A DNA stretch of 22,569 nucleotides from Bacteroidota bacterium (GCA_023415545.1 JAEZKJ010000003.1:1-22569); one strand, 5' to 3'. Counted from the first letter of the stretch, positions 7,860 to 16,933 are shown. Notes: generated by a model from the sequence alone, not told the origin. Numbers and translations are program-made.

Positions 7860-8131
7860 GAATAAAATCCTACATTTCACTCTATATCCTAGGCAATTAT
7901 TAATGAATATAAAAAATGTAAACAGAAATGTAAACAGCAACAGTTAGGATACAACGCAAATTTTATATAAATTTACATCACAAATAATAATTTATATGAA
8001 GAACAATTTACAGGGAATCTACAAATAAGGAAGCTATCCTTAACAAAAACAGTATGATTTCGAAACATATTTACATATTATAATATAAAAAGAATTTTTT
8101 AATACCACTTTTAGATACAAAAAAAGAAAAA
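7860..8131. other. Intergenic region upstream of the TPR-HTH regulator
   Basis: Together with the promoter above, this belongs to a 427-bp gap between divergent genes. It is strongly AT-rich, with several short A-runs and a purine-rich leader just before the ATG at 8132. I see no exact TAnnTTTG box on the plus strand, no tRNA, and no ORF that looks coding. The promoter of the regulator gene must be here but could not be placed. Confidence 0.4.
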
Positions 8132-10099
8132 ATGAGTTTACCTTTTTGGAGAAAAAAAATACTAATATTTCACACCTTAATACTAATATTCTGCACTAGT
8201 TTTGCCAATGAAAACCTTTTTCATCAGGCGAGGAAATTACAACGTGACGGAAAGTTCGATGAAGCAATAGAAGTTTTTAAGAATTACCTGTCACAACCAA
8301 TGGACGAAAAGGGTCTCACCGGCGAACAAATGAAAATGTACTCCGAAGCATTAGTACAATTGATGAATACCTTCCAAAGCAAAGGAGAACCTGAAGTTTG
8401 CATAACTACCTTAAAAGAGGTATTCAACTCCTCTCCTACCATACAAAAACAGTGTTTGAGAGATTATTATTCAGTAATGGGTTATGCATTGTCGCGTACG
8501 GAAAAAATGAAAGAAGCAGAAGAAACGATGATAAAAGTATTCACTTTACCACTTTATCATGCTACTCCTGAACGTTATTTCCGTGACTATGCTTATGCTG
8601 CAGCAGTATTTTATAGCAATCCCAACTATCAGAAAGAAGTAATATATTGGTGCCAAGAAGCATTGCAACAAGCACGATTAAGCCATAACACTTCAGGGAA
8701 GCAATGGGTGACAGCTATGTTGGGCTCGCTCTATAAAAAAAACGGACATCTAAATAAAGCTTTACTACTATTTCAGCAAAGTAAAGAAGAAGCTCAAGAA
8801 AAAAATGATGATTTGGGGGTACTTAATAGTTTACACACATTAATTGACCTTTTCCTTTATTGGGATATACCCGAATATGCCAACATATACGCTTCAGAAG
8901 CCATACAAGTGGAAAAAAACATGAGGATGAAAAATCCAATGATTTCTGCACAAACTTATATAAACAAAGGACGTGCACTACATCAACTAGGTGAAACAGA
9001 TTCTGTTTCTTTCTATACTGAACAAGCTCGAAAACTTTGTCAATCATTACCTTACAACAGTGGCATGGTAGATGTGAATCTTCTACATGGTATCTTTTTG
9101 ACCGAAAAGGGAGGTGATTCCTTAAATTTAGGTATTCAAGAACTTGAGCATGTAACCCGAGAAGGTACTATTGTCAACCGAGCAAAAGCATATCATCAGT
9201 TGGCACAAACTTATTTGAAGTACGAAAAGAACAACATGGCCGAAATAATGTTGGACAGCATGTATTCATTACTAAATCATAACGATACACCTATCTTTAT
9301 CCATCTTGACTATAAACCTTTTTTAAATTACTATCTCAAAAATAAGAATCAAAATAAGGTGGAACAATATGTAAGGCTGATGCTCAAAGAACAACAATCG
9401 TTTAATGAAAAGAGACTAAACTTCAACCTTATAGAATCCATCGTTAATTTACAAACAGAACAAAAGAGACAGGAATTAAAGATTATTCAACTTGGAGAAG
9501 CTAATCATCGTCTTTGGTTTATGATTTTTATAGCACTCTCTATTATCACCATTTCAGTAATAAGTGCTCTTCTTTTTTATCAAAAGAAACAGCATACTAT
9601 CCAAATGAAACAAGCCGATGAACAGCTTTCCTCATTGGTTCAAAAGCTAAATCAATCAAATGCTGAAAAAGAGATTAGAGCACAAGAAATCAAGGAATTC
9701 TTGAAAGATAAGGACAACCGACTAGAATTAGAAACGTTAACTCCATCTATTCTACAGACAGATGGAGAAACCAAGTTTCGTCAATGTTTCGAATTGTTAT
9801 ATCCACTTTTTCTTCCACGCCTGCGTGAAAAAGTACCATCCATTTCACGTCGTGAAGAGGTTCTCTCTATGCTCATCGTCTTAAAGCAAGACAACAAAAG
9901 AATTGCTGAGCTATTGGCCATAGCCCCACGAAGTGTATTGATGATTCGTCATCGCTTTCGCCATAAAATACGAATGACAACCGACAATTCGTTAGAAAAT
10001 TTTATAGAGGAAATATTAGATATAAATAATTGTTCAAGCCAAACAACTGAGGAGGATCCGGAATTAGAAAAAGAAAGTTCTAATATGTTGAATGAATAA
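8132..10099 (+). CDS. Membrane-anchored TPR protein with C-terminal HTH (transcriptional regulator)
   Basis: 655 aa. An N-terminal signal or anchor (residues about 8-25) is followed by a long helical region of TPR-like repeats to about 420; clear examples are QARKLQRDGKFDEAIEVFK at 32-50 and LGSLYKKNGHLNKALLLFQQ at 197-216. Next come a coiled-coil segment (about 430-460), a transmembrane helix (461-483), a second coiled coil (about 485-530), and a cytoplasmic C-terminal domain. That domain contains a helix-turn-helix region (about 570-625: ISRREEVLSMLIVLKQDNKRIAELLAIAPRSV) resembling LuxR/sigma-4-type HTHs. This layout is common in Bacteroidota and suggests that a periplasmic TPR sensor passes a signal to a DNA-binding domain; that mechanism is inference. 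It is followed 122 nt later on the same strand by the GH3 glycosidase gene, a plausible target. Confidence 0.8.
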   Translation: MSLPFWRKKILIFHTLILIFCTSFANENLFHQARKLQRDGKFDEAIEVFKNYLSQPMDEKGLTGEQMKMYSEALVQLMNTFQSKGEPEVCITTLKEVFNSSPTIQKQCLRDYYSVMGYALSRTEKMKEAEETMIKVFTLPLYHATPERYFRDYAYAAAVFYSNPNYQKEVIYWCQEALQQARLSHNTSGKQWVTAMLGSLYKKNGHLNKALLLFQQSKEEAQEKNDDLGVLNSLHTLIDLFLYWDIPEYANIYASEAIQVEKNMRMKNPMISAQTYINKGRALHQLGETDSVSFYTEQARKLCQSLPYNSGMVDVNLLHGIFLTEKGGDSLNLGIQELEHVTREGTIVNRAKAYHQLAQTYLKYEKNNMAEIMLDSMYSLLNHNDTPIFIHLDYKPFLNYYLKNKNQNKVEQYVRLMLKEQQSFNEKRLNFNLIESIVNLQTEQKRQELKIIQLGEANHRLWFMIFIALSIITISVISALLFYQKKQHTIQMKQADEQLSSLVQKLNQSNAEKEIRAQEIKEFLKDKDNRLELETLTPSILQTDGETKFRQCFELLYPLFLPRLREKVPSISRREEVLSMLIVLKQDNKRIAELLAIAPRSVLMIRHRFRHKIRMTTDNSLENFIEEILDINNCSSQTTEEDPELEKESSNMLNE

Positions 10100-10156
10100 C
10101 TTTTTAAATTATAAGCAACGTCCTGAATGTCATATAAATAAAAGATATTCATATAG

Positions 10157-10187
10157 TTTGGTTTGAATATATATATATTTATTTTTG
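10157..10187 (+). promoter_or_regulatory. Predicted Bacteroides-type promoter for the GH3 gene
   Basis: TTTG at 10157-10160, a 19-nt spacer, then TATTTTTG at 10180-10187 (exact TAnnTTTG). Transcription would begin near 10194, leaving a leader of about 28 nt to the ATG at 10222. A second TTTG (10162-10165) is too close to serve as the -33 box. Confidence 0.6.
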
Positions 10188-10221
10188 AAAAAATAATTTA
10201 ACATCCAAACACATAAAAACA

Positions 10222-12699
10222 ATGAAAAAGTTTGTCTTCACACTTTTCTCAATCGCATTTTCGTTGTCAATGATGGCACAAAAATATGTGGTAACACAGG
10301 AACACAAAGATCGTGCTGACGAGATTGTAAAGCAAATGACGTTAGAAGAAAAGATTGCTTATATCGGTGGTTATAAAAGTTGGTTTGTTCGTGAGATTCC
10401 TCGTCTTGGCCTTCCGGCAGTACGTATGGCTGATGGTCCACAAGGCGTTCGTAACAATACCAAGAGTACACTTTACCCCAGTGGTATAGCGGCAGCTGCT
10501 ACTTGGGACACAAATCTTATAGAGCAAATGGGTATATCACTAGGTAAAGACTCACGTGCTCGAGGAGTACATATACTCCTTGGTCCTGGTGCTAATATAT
10601 ATCGTTCACCACTATGTGGTCGTAACTTTGAATACTTCGGTGAAGATCCCTATTTGGCTGGCGAGATAGCAGCTAGCTATATAAAGGGCGTGCAGAGCCA
10701 AGGCGTGATGGCTTGTATCAAGCACTTTGCAGGAAACAATTCGGAATTTGCTCGTCACAGTGTATCTTCGGATATCGATGAGCGTACTCTTCATGAAATC
10801 TACTTCCCTGTTTTCGAAAAAGCCGTAAAGAAGGCAAAAGTTGCAACTATTATGACTTCCTACAACCTTTTGAACTGCGTTCGTGCATCAGAAAGCAAAT
10901 ATTTAAACCAGGATGTTTTGCGAGAGCAATGGGGTCACGAAGGTTTTGTTATGTCGGACTGGAACTCGTGCTACTCACCTGTTAATGTGTTGCGTTGGGG
11001 TGTTGACCTCGAAATGCCCACTCCTTTAGCTATGGAGCCGAAATTGGTAAAGCAAATGGTTGAACAGGGTGTTGTTCCTATTGAAGCTATAGACAAGAAG
11101 TGCCAGAATATCATTCAAACAATTTTGGCTTTTGAGTTCGATAAACGTGAACAGATCGACAAATCTCTGCCGATGAATAATCCGGAATGTGATGCTGTAG
11201 CTCACGAATTATCGCAAGCAGCAATAGTAATGCTCAAGAATGATAATAACTTTTTACCAATTAAAAAGGGTAAGTTTGTAGTTTGTGGTCCCAACGCTGA
11301 TCGTATTGTAACAGGTGGTGGCAGTGGTTTCGTTACTCCACTAACTTCTAGTTCAGTTAGTCTTGGCATGTCATCTATAGATAAGAAGATTAAAAGTAGT
11401 ACTATAATTTTTGACGCAAAACCTAATTTAAAAGGAACTTGTGCAGATAAGGAGTTCAAAACTAGTGGTGTAAAAATTGAAACTTTCAATAACGCCAACC
11501 TTGAGGGACAACCAGTTTCTGTAAAAATCGCTCCGAAAGCTCATATATTCAATCCGGCTAGAGAAGCTCATGAGGACTTCGTTGTTACTAACTATTCAAC
11601 CCGTCACACATTCTACTACAAGCCTGCTAAGGATGAAAAATATCGTCTAAACGTGAGTGGTGATGATGGTTTCCGTTTCTTTATCAATGGTAAGAAAGTG
11701 ATCGATAAGTGGGGTAGCCAAAATGCTCAGCAAGCTTGTATAAACATAGAACTTAAGGCAGGTGAAGTTTACGAATTTATTGGTGAGCATTTTAATATCT
11801 ATAGCTCATGCGAATTTAATATATCATTCGAGACTCCAATTTCAGAGAATAAAGAATTTGTTAATCAGATTCGTCAAGCTGATTGTGTGGTTGCTTGTAT
11901 GGGTTATGACAGTAATACTGAACGTGAAAATTGGGATCGTACTTTTGAACTTCCGGTTGGTCAAGTTGAGTATATCAAGGAACTCACTAAGATTAACCCC
12001 AATATAGTTGTTGTACTAAATGCTGGTGGCGCTATCGAAATGTCATCGTGGATAAACGATGTTAAGGCTGTTTTGATGGCTTGGTACCCTGGTCAACAGG
12101 GTGGATTAGCTGTTTCAGAAGTTATATCAGGTAAGATCTCACCTTCTGGAAAGTTGCCCATCTCGTTTGATACTAAGTGGGAAGAAAACCCAACCTACTC
12201 GAACTATCACGAAAATGTACCTCATATGCGTAGTTTGGTTATGAACCCCTACTCTCGCATAGAGTATCGTGAGGGAATTTTCCTTGGATACCGTGGTTAT
12301 GAAAAGAAAAATGTTAAGCCATTATTCCCATTCGGTTTTGGCTTGAGCTATACTACATTTGATTACTCGGATATAAACATCACAAAGGATAGCAAAGAAT
12401 ATGTTGTAACCTTCAATGTAAAAAATAGTGGTAAGGTTGCTGCAGCTGAAGTTGCGCAGGTTTATGTTGGCGATGATGAATGCCGTTTGATTCGTCCTAA
12501 AAAGGAGCTTAAAGGATTTGATAAAATTTTTCTCCAGCCTGGACAAAGTCGTAAAGTAAGTATTCGCTTGGACAATGAGGCTTTCCGATTCTATGATCCT
12601 ATGTTGCATCAGTGGGTTGTTGAACCGGGTGCATTCACGGTTTACGTTGGCGCATCTTCGGCTGATATACGCTTGACTGGTAAATTGAATGTTGAGTAA
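10222..12699 (+). CDS. Secreted GH3 family beta-glycosidase with PA14 insertion
   Basis: 825 aa. A signal peptide (MKK, hydrophobic core, cleavage after MMAQ) sends it to the periplasm. The N-terminal (beta/alpha)8 domain shows DGPQGVR (71-77), GRNFEYFGEDPYL (133-145), KHFAGNN (167-173) and the nucleophile region VMSDW with Asp246. The second domain carries the segment ERENWDR (567-573), which corresponds to the family's acid/base-bearing E-x-E-G-x-D-R, with Asn in place of Gly. A PA14 domain (about 415-538; core YRLNVSGDDGFRFFINGKKV) is inserted in this second domain, as in PA14-bearing beta-glucosidases of the family. The C-terminal fibronectin III-like domain includes FGFGLSYTTF (704-713) and ends at 825. 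The likely activity is exo-hydrolysis of beta-glucosides or related oligosaccharides; exact sugar preference cannot be read from sequence. It lies downstream of a TPR-HTH regulator but has its own promoter. Confidence 0.93.
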   Translation: MKKFVFTLFSIAFSLSMMAQKYVVTQEHKDRADEIVKQMTLEEKIAYIGGYKSWFVREIPRLGLPAVRMADGPQGVRNNTKSTLYPSGIAAAATWDTNLIEQMGISLGKDSRARGVHILLGPGANIYRSPLCGRNFEYFGEDPYLAGEIAASYIKGVQSQGVMACIKHFAGNNSEFARHSVSSDIDERTLHEIYFPVFEKAVKKAKVATIMTSYNLLNCVRASESKYLNQDVLREQWGHEGFVMSDWNSCYSPVNVLRWGVDLEMPTPLAMEPKLVKQMVEQGVVPIEAIDKKCQNIIQTILAFEFDKREQIDKSLPMNNPECDAVAHELSQAAIVMLKNDNNFLPIKKGKFVVCGPNADRIVTGGGSGFVTPLTSSSVSLGMSSIDKKIKSSTIIFDAKPNLKGTCADKEFKTSGVKIETFNNANLEGQPVSVKIAPKAHIFNPAREAHEDFVVTNYSTRHTFYYKPAKDEKYRLNVSGDDGFRFFINGKKVIDKWGSQNAQQACINIELKAGEVYEFIGEHFNIYSSCEFNISFETPISENKEFVNQIRQADCVVACMGYDSNTERENWDRTFELPVGQVEYIKELTKINPNIVVVLNAGGAIEMSSWINDVKAVLMAWYPGQQGGLAVSEVISGKISPSGKLPISFDTKWEENPTYSNYHENVPHMRSLVMNPYSRIEYREGIFLGYRGYEKKNVKPLFPFGFGLSYTTFDYSDINITKDSKEYVVTFNVKNSGKVAAAEVAQVYVGDDECRLIRPKKELKGFDKIFLQPGQSRKVSIRLDNEAFRFYDPMLHQWVVEPGAFTVYVGASSADIRLTGKLNVE

Positions 12700-12720
12700 A
12701 CTATATTATTATACTTTTTA

Positions 12721-12749
12721 GGGGTATCCGTTTCAACAGCGTATACCCC
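12721..12749 (+). terminator. Intrinsic terminator of the GH3 gene
   Basis: GGGGTAT (12721-12727) pairs with ATACCCC (12743-12749), and an inner CG/CG pair extends the stem past one mismatch. It is followed by AATTTTTATA. It lies 21 nt after the GH3 stop. The minus strand has no T-run after the stem, so it does not clearly serve nadR. Confidence 0.7.
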
Positions 12750-12770
12750 AATTTTTATACATTCTATTAA

Positions 12771-13790
12771 CTAAATAAAGGTATGCTTCAACTTCTCAAT
12801 CTCCTGTAATATGTATTGACGAACCACATCACAGCGATTTTCATCAGATACAAGTTCGGGAGATATTCCGAATTTTGAATACATAGATTTATGATGCGTA
12901 CTTAGCATCATCGCTTCGGTTGAGTCAAAACGAGTACCATCATCATGAAAAGCAATATTCGACTCAAAGAAAAAATACTTGTCAGCAAACACAGTCTCTC
13001 TTTCACCTGTTACATGGAATAATTTTTTTCTCGGGTGAAGGAATGATGTATACGACAAAGTGGTAATATTATCTGTATCCCATAAAACAATAGGAGTTGG
13101 AGGGTCATTTTTCACAGCTAACAGCAGTTCATTATGTATAGAAAATATCTTTTTTAGAGTTGATAGTTCGCAATTTTCTGACTTTCCCACCAAACAACGA
13201 CCAATCTCAGGAATCATGGTAATGAAATTATACTCTTCTTCTAAACATTTACAAGTAGTTGATTTACCGGTACTTTCTGAACCACAAATGCATACGTGTT
13301 TAACATAGCTGCGCTTTGCTGCAGGCGAAAGATAATCCCAATAACGAAGTATATCACCTTTTATATCTGTTGCTGAGATATGCAGATTTTCTCGCTTCTC
13401 ATCATAAATTACGTAACCTATACCAAGATAATCAGCCATATATTTCACATACTGTTCACTACCTATAATAACATCTATTTCGTTAAAATAAATAAGGTTT
13501 TCTTTAAGATATTTAGCCCATTCCTCCGATGACTTGAGATCCGAAACAGAAGACTCATTTAGCAATGCAGGGTCGTATGAAAGAGAGCATACATAAACTG
13601 AATCATTTTGTTCATAACTTTCATTCAACCATATTTCGCATTGGTTCAAAGGAATAATCTCTGCATCGTGAGCAGTTACACACACAACAACACGTTCGGC
13701 CTGAGTAGTAGCGAAATCTATCAATGCCAAATGTCCTTTGTGCAATGGTTGGAACTTACCAATAATTAATGCTCTGTTATATTTTTTCAT
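12771..13790 (-). CDS. nadR: NadR-type NMN adenylyltransferase / ribosylnicotinamide kinase
   Basis: 339 aa, bifunctional NAD salvage enzyme. Residues about 5-150 are a nucleotidyltransferase domain with GKFQPLHKGH (11-20), the (H/T)xGH-type site that adenylylates NMN to NAD, and the later ISATDIK segment. Residues about 165-335 are a P-loop kinase domain with GSESTGKST (Walker A, near 169-177), which phosphorylates nicotinamide riboside to NMN. The N-terminal DNA-binding HTH of the enterobacterial NadR is absent, so this form should be an enzyme only. Its first codons overlap the end of pnuC by 14 nt, so transport and phosphorylation of nicotinamide riboside are coupled in one operon. The family assignment is strong. 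Confidence 0.93.
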   Translation of the reverse strand: MKKYNRALIIGKFQPLHKGHLALIDFATTQAERVVVCVTAHDAEIIPLNQCEIWLNESYEQNDSVYVCSLSYDPALLNESSVSDLKSSEEWAKYLKENLIYFNEIDVIIGSEQYVKYMADYLGIGYVIYDEKRENLHISATDIKGDILRYWDYLSPAAKRSYVKHVCICGSESTGKSTTCKCLEEEYNFITMIPEIGRCLVGKSENCELSTLKKIFSIHNELLLAVKNDPPTPIVLWDTDNITTLSYTSFLHPRKKLFHVTGERETVFADKYFFFESNIAFHDDGTRFDSTEAMMLSTHHKSMYSKFGISPELVSDENRCDVVRQYILQEIEKLKHTFI

Positions 13791-14334
13791 GTATTTTGTA
13801 TTTCTTGATAAACTCTTTTGTTCCGTATATCGCCAATATCATCATCACTCCAAATATAATTGTATATTCCCAATCTCCACTTGTTATTCCTAAATATATA
13901 TATATTACATCCGAAAGTAAATATAGGAACCAAGCATTCACATCCTGCTTAACTAATAGATAAGCAGCGACTATTGATACAGCAGTGCCTATACTATCCA
14001 ATATAGAGTTATGTGATAAGTTCGCATTTATTGTATAAATTAAAAAACTCAATAAAATAGTGATTATAATGGGAAGATAAGGTTTCATCCAACGTATCGC
14101 CTCATCGTTTTTCTGTATGGACTTATTCCATCGAAAATGACCTATTACACACATAATGGCACTATAGGTATTAAAAGCAAATGACATATAATGTCCACTC
14201 ATAAAGAACATACCGGCAGTTATCGCAACACCTACAAAACCAATGCTCCAAGTAAGCCTATTATTTTTGGCAGCAAACCATACAGAAAGTATATTTGCCA
14301 CATTCACTATTATTAATATCAAAATATCTATCAT
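13777..14334 (-). CDS. pnuC: Nicotinamide riboside transporter PnuC
   Basis: 185 aa, nearly all membrane helices (about seven), the usual size for a short PnuC. It has the family's early segment NRLTWSIGFVGVAITAGMFF, the central FNTYSAIMCVIGHFRW and the late DVNAWFLYLLSDVIYIYLG. PnuC proteins carry out facilitated uptake of nicotinamide riboside, which is trapped inside by phosphorylation. The 14-nt overlap with nadR supports this over the thiamine-specific relative PnuT, which is usually found beside thiamine genes and a TPP riboswitch. No TPP riboswitch was seen upstream. The ATG is embedded in the palindrome ATACAGCTGTAT (14333-14344), which may be chance. Confidence 0.93.
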   Translation of the reverse strand: MIDILILIIVNVANILSVWFAAKNNRLTWSIGFVGVAITAGMFFMSGHYMSFAFNTYSAIMCVIGHFRWNKSIQKNDEAIRWMKPYLPIIITILLSFLIYTINANLSHNSILDSIGTAVSIVAAYLLVKQDVNAWFLYLLSDVIYIYLGITSGDWEYTIIFGVMMILAIYGTKEFIKKYKIHEKI

Positions 14335-14362
14335 ACAGCTGTATAATTATTTTGTCGGTTGA

Positions 14363-14405
14363 TTAATGATTTGTCATGGATTGGTTTCATCCATCATTCC
14401 ATTAA
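14363..14405 (-). promoter_or_regulatory. Possible stem-loop in the pnuC leader
   Basis: An imperfect hairpin lies 29-71 nt upstream of the pnuC ATG: outer arms TTAATG (14363-14368) and CATTAA (14400-14405), inner arms ATGGAT (14376-14381) and ATCCAT (14389-14394), separated by an internal loop. It could be a leader structure that controls pnuC-nadR. I could not match it to a known NAD or NMN riboswitch. Confidence 0.25.
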
Positions 14406-14767
14406 ATAAACTATGTTTGTTGAATATTTTGTTGACCTGTATTTCAAAAGTGAGGTTCTAAAAATTAATGTCGTATTTGCTCTGAAACTTTTGTATGATT
14501 CAATTTTGTATGTTTTCCAAGGCTAAAATTACTAAAATTCATTTTAAACAGGTGATTTCAATAAAGATTTTTCATATTATCAACCACTTAAATAAATTGA
14601 TATTCACTATAATCTTTTCAAAATGTGCAAGCTGTAGCATGCAACATATATAAATTATACTAAATTTACATTAAATTGTTTGCTATATACCATTTATAAA
14701 TATCTTAATCAAGATTAGGTTTAATAAATGAGATAGCATAAAAAGAATAAACACAAAAAACTACAAC
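14406..14767. other. Intergenic region between pnuC and the SH3/ricin-like gene
   Basis: Part of a 433-bp AT-rich gap between divergent genes. One exact TAnnTTTG match (TATGTTTG, 14412-14419, plus strand) has no TTTG at the right distance and is about 350 nt from the next ATG, so I do not call a promoter. A short direct repeat of ACTAAAATT lies near 14530. No tRNA, no riboswitch I recognise, and no convincing small ORF. Confidence 0.4.
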
Positions 14768-16126
14768 ATGAAAAAGCTAATTAAATGGATTTTGATTAAA
14801 CTATGCCTAGTACTAATTGTATTGCCTGCTGTGGCACAATCTTCAACATTTAACTCCAAAAATGAAGACACAAGACAAAAAGATAGGTTATATCGCATTT
14901 GGGTTAATACTAATTATGAATCTGAGAAAAAAATTCTTGGTTATTTTGGAGCGCCTTATCGTGCTGTCAAAGATGGAGCAGTCATTGGAGGTATACGATA
15001 TGGTGAAATTGTAGAGGTACTCTCATATCAAAAAGGAGGTTACGCCAAAGTGAAATATAATGGACAAGAAATATGGGTGTGGGCAGATAAACTTGTTAAA
15101 ATTAAATCACCTAAGGCTGTTTGTTCTGCATGGGCTTTTAAGGATATGATGCAAATTAAGGATAGCAATATAGGGATCAAGGAGCAATGGTCAAACTGGG
15201 ATGAAGACTATACTGTTAAGGCAACACGCAAAGATATGGCTATCGATTTAGTAAATATAATGAAAAATATTTATGGCGATTGGTCGGTTAAATTTTCCCT
15301 TAAAACATATAGAGAGGTACACAAAGATGTAAATGATTTCTCTGCTCAGCGTTTGTGTTATTGGAATGTTACACCTGACAATTTCTTTATTGGCGACAAT
15401 ATTAATAAGCCCATTACATTTGACGATTATACTAAATATTTGCTTTTATTGTTCCAATATGACTTAGATAGAAATGGAAGAAAATCTATTACAGTGAATA
15501 AAACAGTTGTAAATAATTTTATCAAGCAAATTGGTGGCAATACTTCATCTTCGGCATATGTAACCAAAGAACAATCGCTCATTCTATCTCATTTGGCTCT
15601 TCTTTGGTATCAAAAGGAAGATTTGATAGTGACAGAAAAGATTCAAAAGGCCAGTGTCAACAAAGCCAAACAGTATGAAGGCCAGAACGTTGTGTACACC
15701 GGCATATACACCATTCAGACATATTTGGGTAAAAAAAGTGGACACCCTTATCTTACCATCAATACTGAAGGAAACGGGGAGTTGCAAAGCAACAAACCAC
15801 AAAGATTTAAGGTTACTTATATAGGAAACAGATACTCAGGATACATTGAACATATATACACCATACAGACCATGGATAGTAAGTATTTAGCTATTAAGGA
15901 TATGGCAGTAAACGGAAGCAGGTTGATAATTCAAAGCACCCCCTACCAATGGGTTATAACCGGTGGAAGAGGTGGTCATATAAGGTGTTCCGAAAATACA
16001 CACCAAATGTTAAATGCATCGGGTTGGAAAACAGAAAACGGAACTCATGTGATTACTTGGTTTTCTCTGATAACAATAGGCACAGACACAGATAATTGTA
16101 AGTTCTTTTTTGAATATGCAAAATAA
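14768..16126 (+). CDS. Secreted SH3-like / SLH-like / ricin-type beta-trefoil protein
   Basis: 452 aa. A signal peptide ends near AVAQ (24). Residues about 60-112 look like a bacterial SH3 domain (a GAVIGGIRYGEIVEVL strand pair, YAKVKYNGQEIWVWADKLV). Residues about 118-285 follow the S-layer homology pattern: TRKDMAIDLVNIM, then DVNDFSAQRLCYWNVTPDNFF, then ITFDDYTKYLLLLF, then a third VTKEQSLILSHLALLW. Residues about 305-450 resemble a ricin-B type beta-trefoil: GIYTIQTYLGKKSGHPYLTI, then YTIQTMDSKYLAIKD, then QWVITGGRGGHIRCSENTHQMLNA. All three would suit a protein that binds cell wall or glycans outside the cytoplasm. No catalytic motif was seen. The gene stands alone; its neighbours are unrelated in function. 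Domain calls are by eye; the SLH part is the least certain. Confidence 0.65.
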   Translation: MKKLIKWILIKLCLVLIVLPAVAQSSTFNSKNEDTRQKDRLYRIWVNTNYESEKKILGYFGAPYRAVKDGAVIGGIRYGEIVEVLSYQKGGYAKVKYNGQEIWVWADKLVKIKSPKAVCSAWAFKDMMQIKDSNIGIKEQWSNWDEDYTVKATRKDMAIDLVNIMKNIYGDWSVKFSLKTYREVHKDVNDFSAQRLCYWNVTPDNFFIGDNINKPITFDDYTKYLLLLFQYDLDRNGRKSITVNKTVVNNFIKQIGGNTSSSAYVTKEQSLILSHLALLWYQKEDLIVTEKIQKASVNKAKQYEGQNVVYTGIYTIQTYLGKKSGHPYLTINTEGNGELQSNKPQRFKVTYIGNRYSGYIEHIYTIQTMDSKYLAIKDMAVNGSRLIIQSTPYQWVITGGRGGHIRCSENTHQMLNASGWKTENGTHVITWFSLITIGTDTDNCKFFFEYAK

Positions 16127-16171
16127 ATAATTTTTATTATCTTTATAATTCCAAAGAAAAATTTTGTTAAC

Positions 16172-16192
16172 GAGTAGCTTAGGTGGTTACTC
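16172..16192 (+). terminator. Weak hairpin after the SH3/ricin-like gene
   Basis: GAGTAGC (16172-16178) pairs with GTTACTC (16186-16192) with one G-U pair and a 7-nt loop, followed by only a short TTTG tract. It is in the right place for a terminator, 45 nt after the stop, but weak. Confidence 0.3.
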
Positions 16193-16275
16193 TTTGTGAC
16201 CATACTTTGTATAATGACATAATTATACTTCAGTTTTGACAAACATATAGTGATAACGGCAGAGAAATTGATACT

Positions 16276-16929
16276 ATGCGCAACACAAACAATATTGTTA
16301 AAGCCCCAATTTTTTCTATTAGTAGGCTTCGTATGGGTACAGATGGTTCAGGAATAACCACCTTAGTTACTTTTATGGGCTGTCCCCTACACTGTAAGTA
16401 TTGTCTGAATAAGAAATGCCATGAGCCTATATATGAAGCAGATGGTACTACTGTTCGTAAAGGAATAATGATGCTTACTCCCCAGGAACTTTATGATTTA
16501 GTAAAGAAAGATAATATCTATTTTCAGGCAACAGGTGGAGGTATTTGTTTCGGAGGAGGTGAACCTACACTTTATGAACAATTCATAATTGAGTTCAAAA
16601 AGTTATGTGGTGATAGATGGAAAATTACATTGGAGAGCTGTTTAGAATGTTCTTATGGTACAATAAAAAATCTAAGCGATGTAGTTGATTATTGGATAGT
16701 TGATATCAAGTCGATGAATTCTTCTATTTACAAAAAATACACAGGCAAAATGTCTGGTGTTTTACAACACTTACGCTCATTACAAATGCTTGTTCCACAA
16801 GAAAAAGTTACCATAAAAATTCCTCATATTCCTAAATTCAACGACGATGAGGATTTTGATCGTACTATAAGCAATATTAAAAGATTTGGCTTCAATAATG
16901 TAATTAAAATAGAATATAACGAGATATAA
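16276..16929 (+). CDS. Radical SAM enzyme, pyruvate formate-lyase activase-like
   Basis: 217 aa. It carries the CX3CX2C iron-sulfur motif of radical SAM enzymes (Cys36, Cys40, Cys43) in MGCPLHCKYC, a glycine-rich GGGI...GGGEP segment (87-97) that matches the SAM-binding GGE, and DIK (143-145), as in PFL-activating enzymes. Size and layout fit a minimal activase without additional ferredoxin domains. The usual partner, a glycyl radical enzyme, is not nearby. Instead the gene is the first of a three-gene operon with a 4-nt gap to the Cys4/HIRAN gene. Extra cysteines (Cys48, Cys91, Cys111, Cys122, Cys125) occur, including a CLEC pair, but no second complete cluster motif is clear. The substrate is unknown; the HIRAN protein or something it binds is the natural candidate (inference). 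Confidence 0.85.
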   Translation: MRNTNNIVKAPIFSISRLRMGTDGSGITTLVTFMGCPLHCKYCLNKKCHEPIYEADGTTVRKGIMMLTPQELYDLVKKDNIYFQATGGGICFGGGEPTLYEQFIIEFKKLCGDRWKITLESCLECSYGTIKNLSDVVDYWIVDIKSMNSSIYKKYTGKMSGVLQHLRSLQMLVPQEKVTIKIPHIPKFNDDEDFDRTISNIKRFGFNNVIKIEYNEI

Positions 16930-16933
16930 TACT

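Noticed and set aside
14333..14344. ATACAGCTGTAT as a repressor site
   Set aside because: About five perfect 12-bp palindromes are expected by chance in a window of this size, so alone it is not evidence; kept only as part of the leader observation.
14412..14419. TATGTTTG as a promoter for the SH3/ricin-like gene
   Set aside because: No TTTG at the right spacing and about 350 nt from the start codon.
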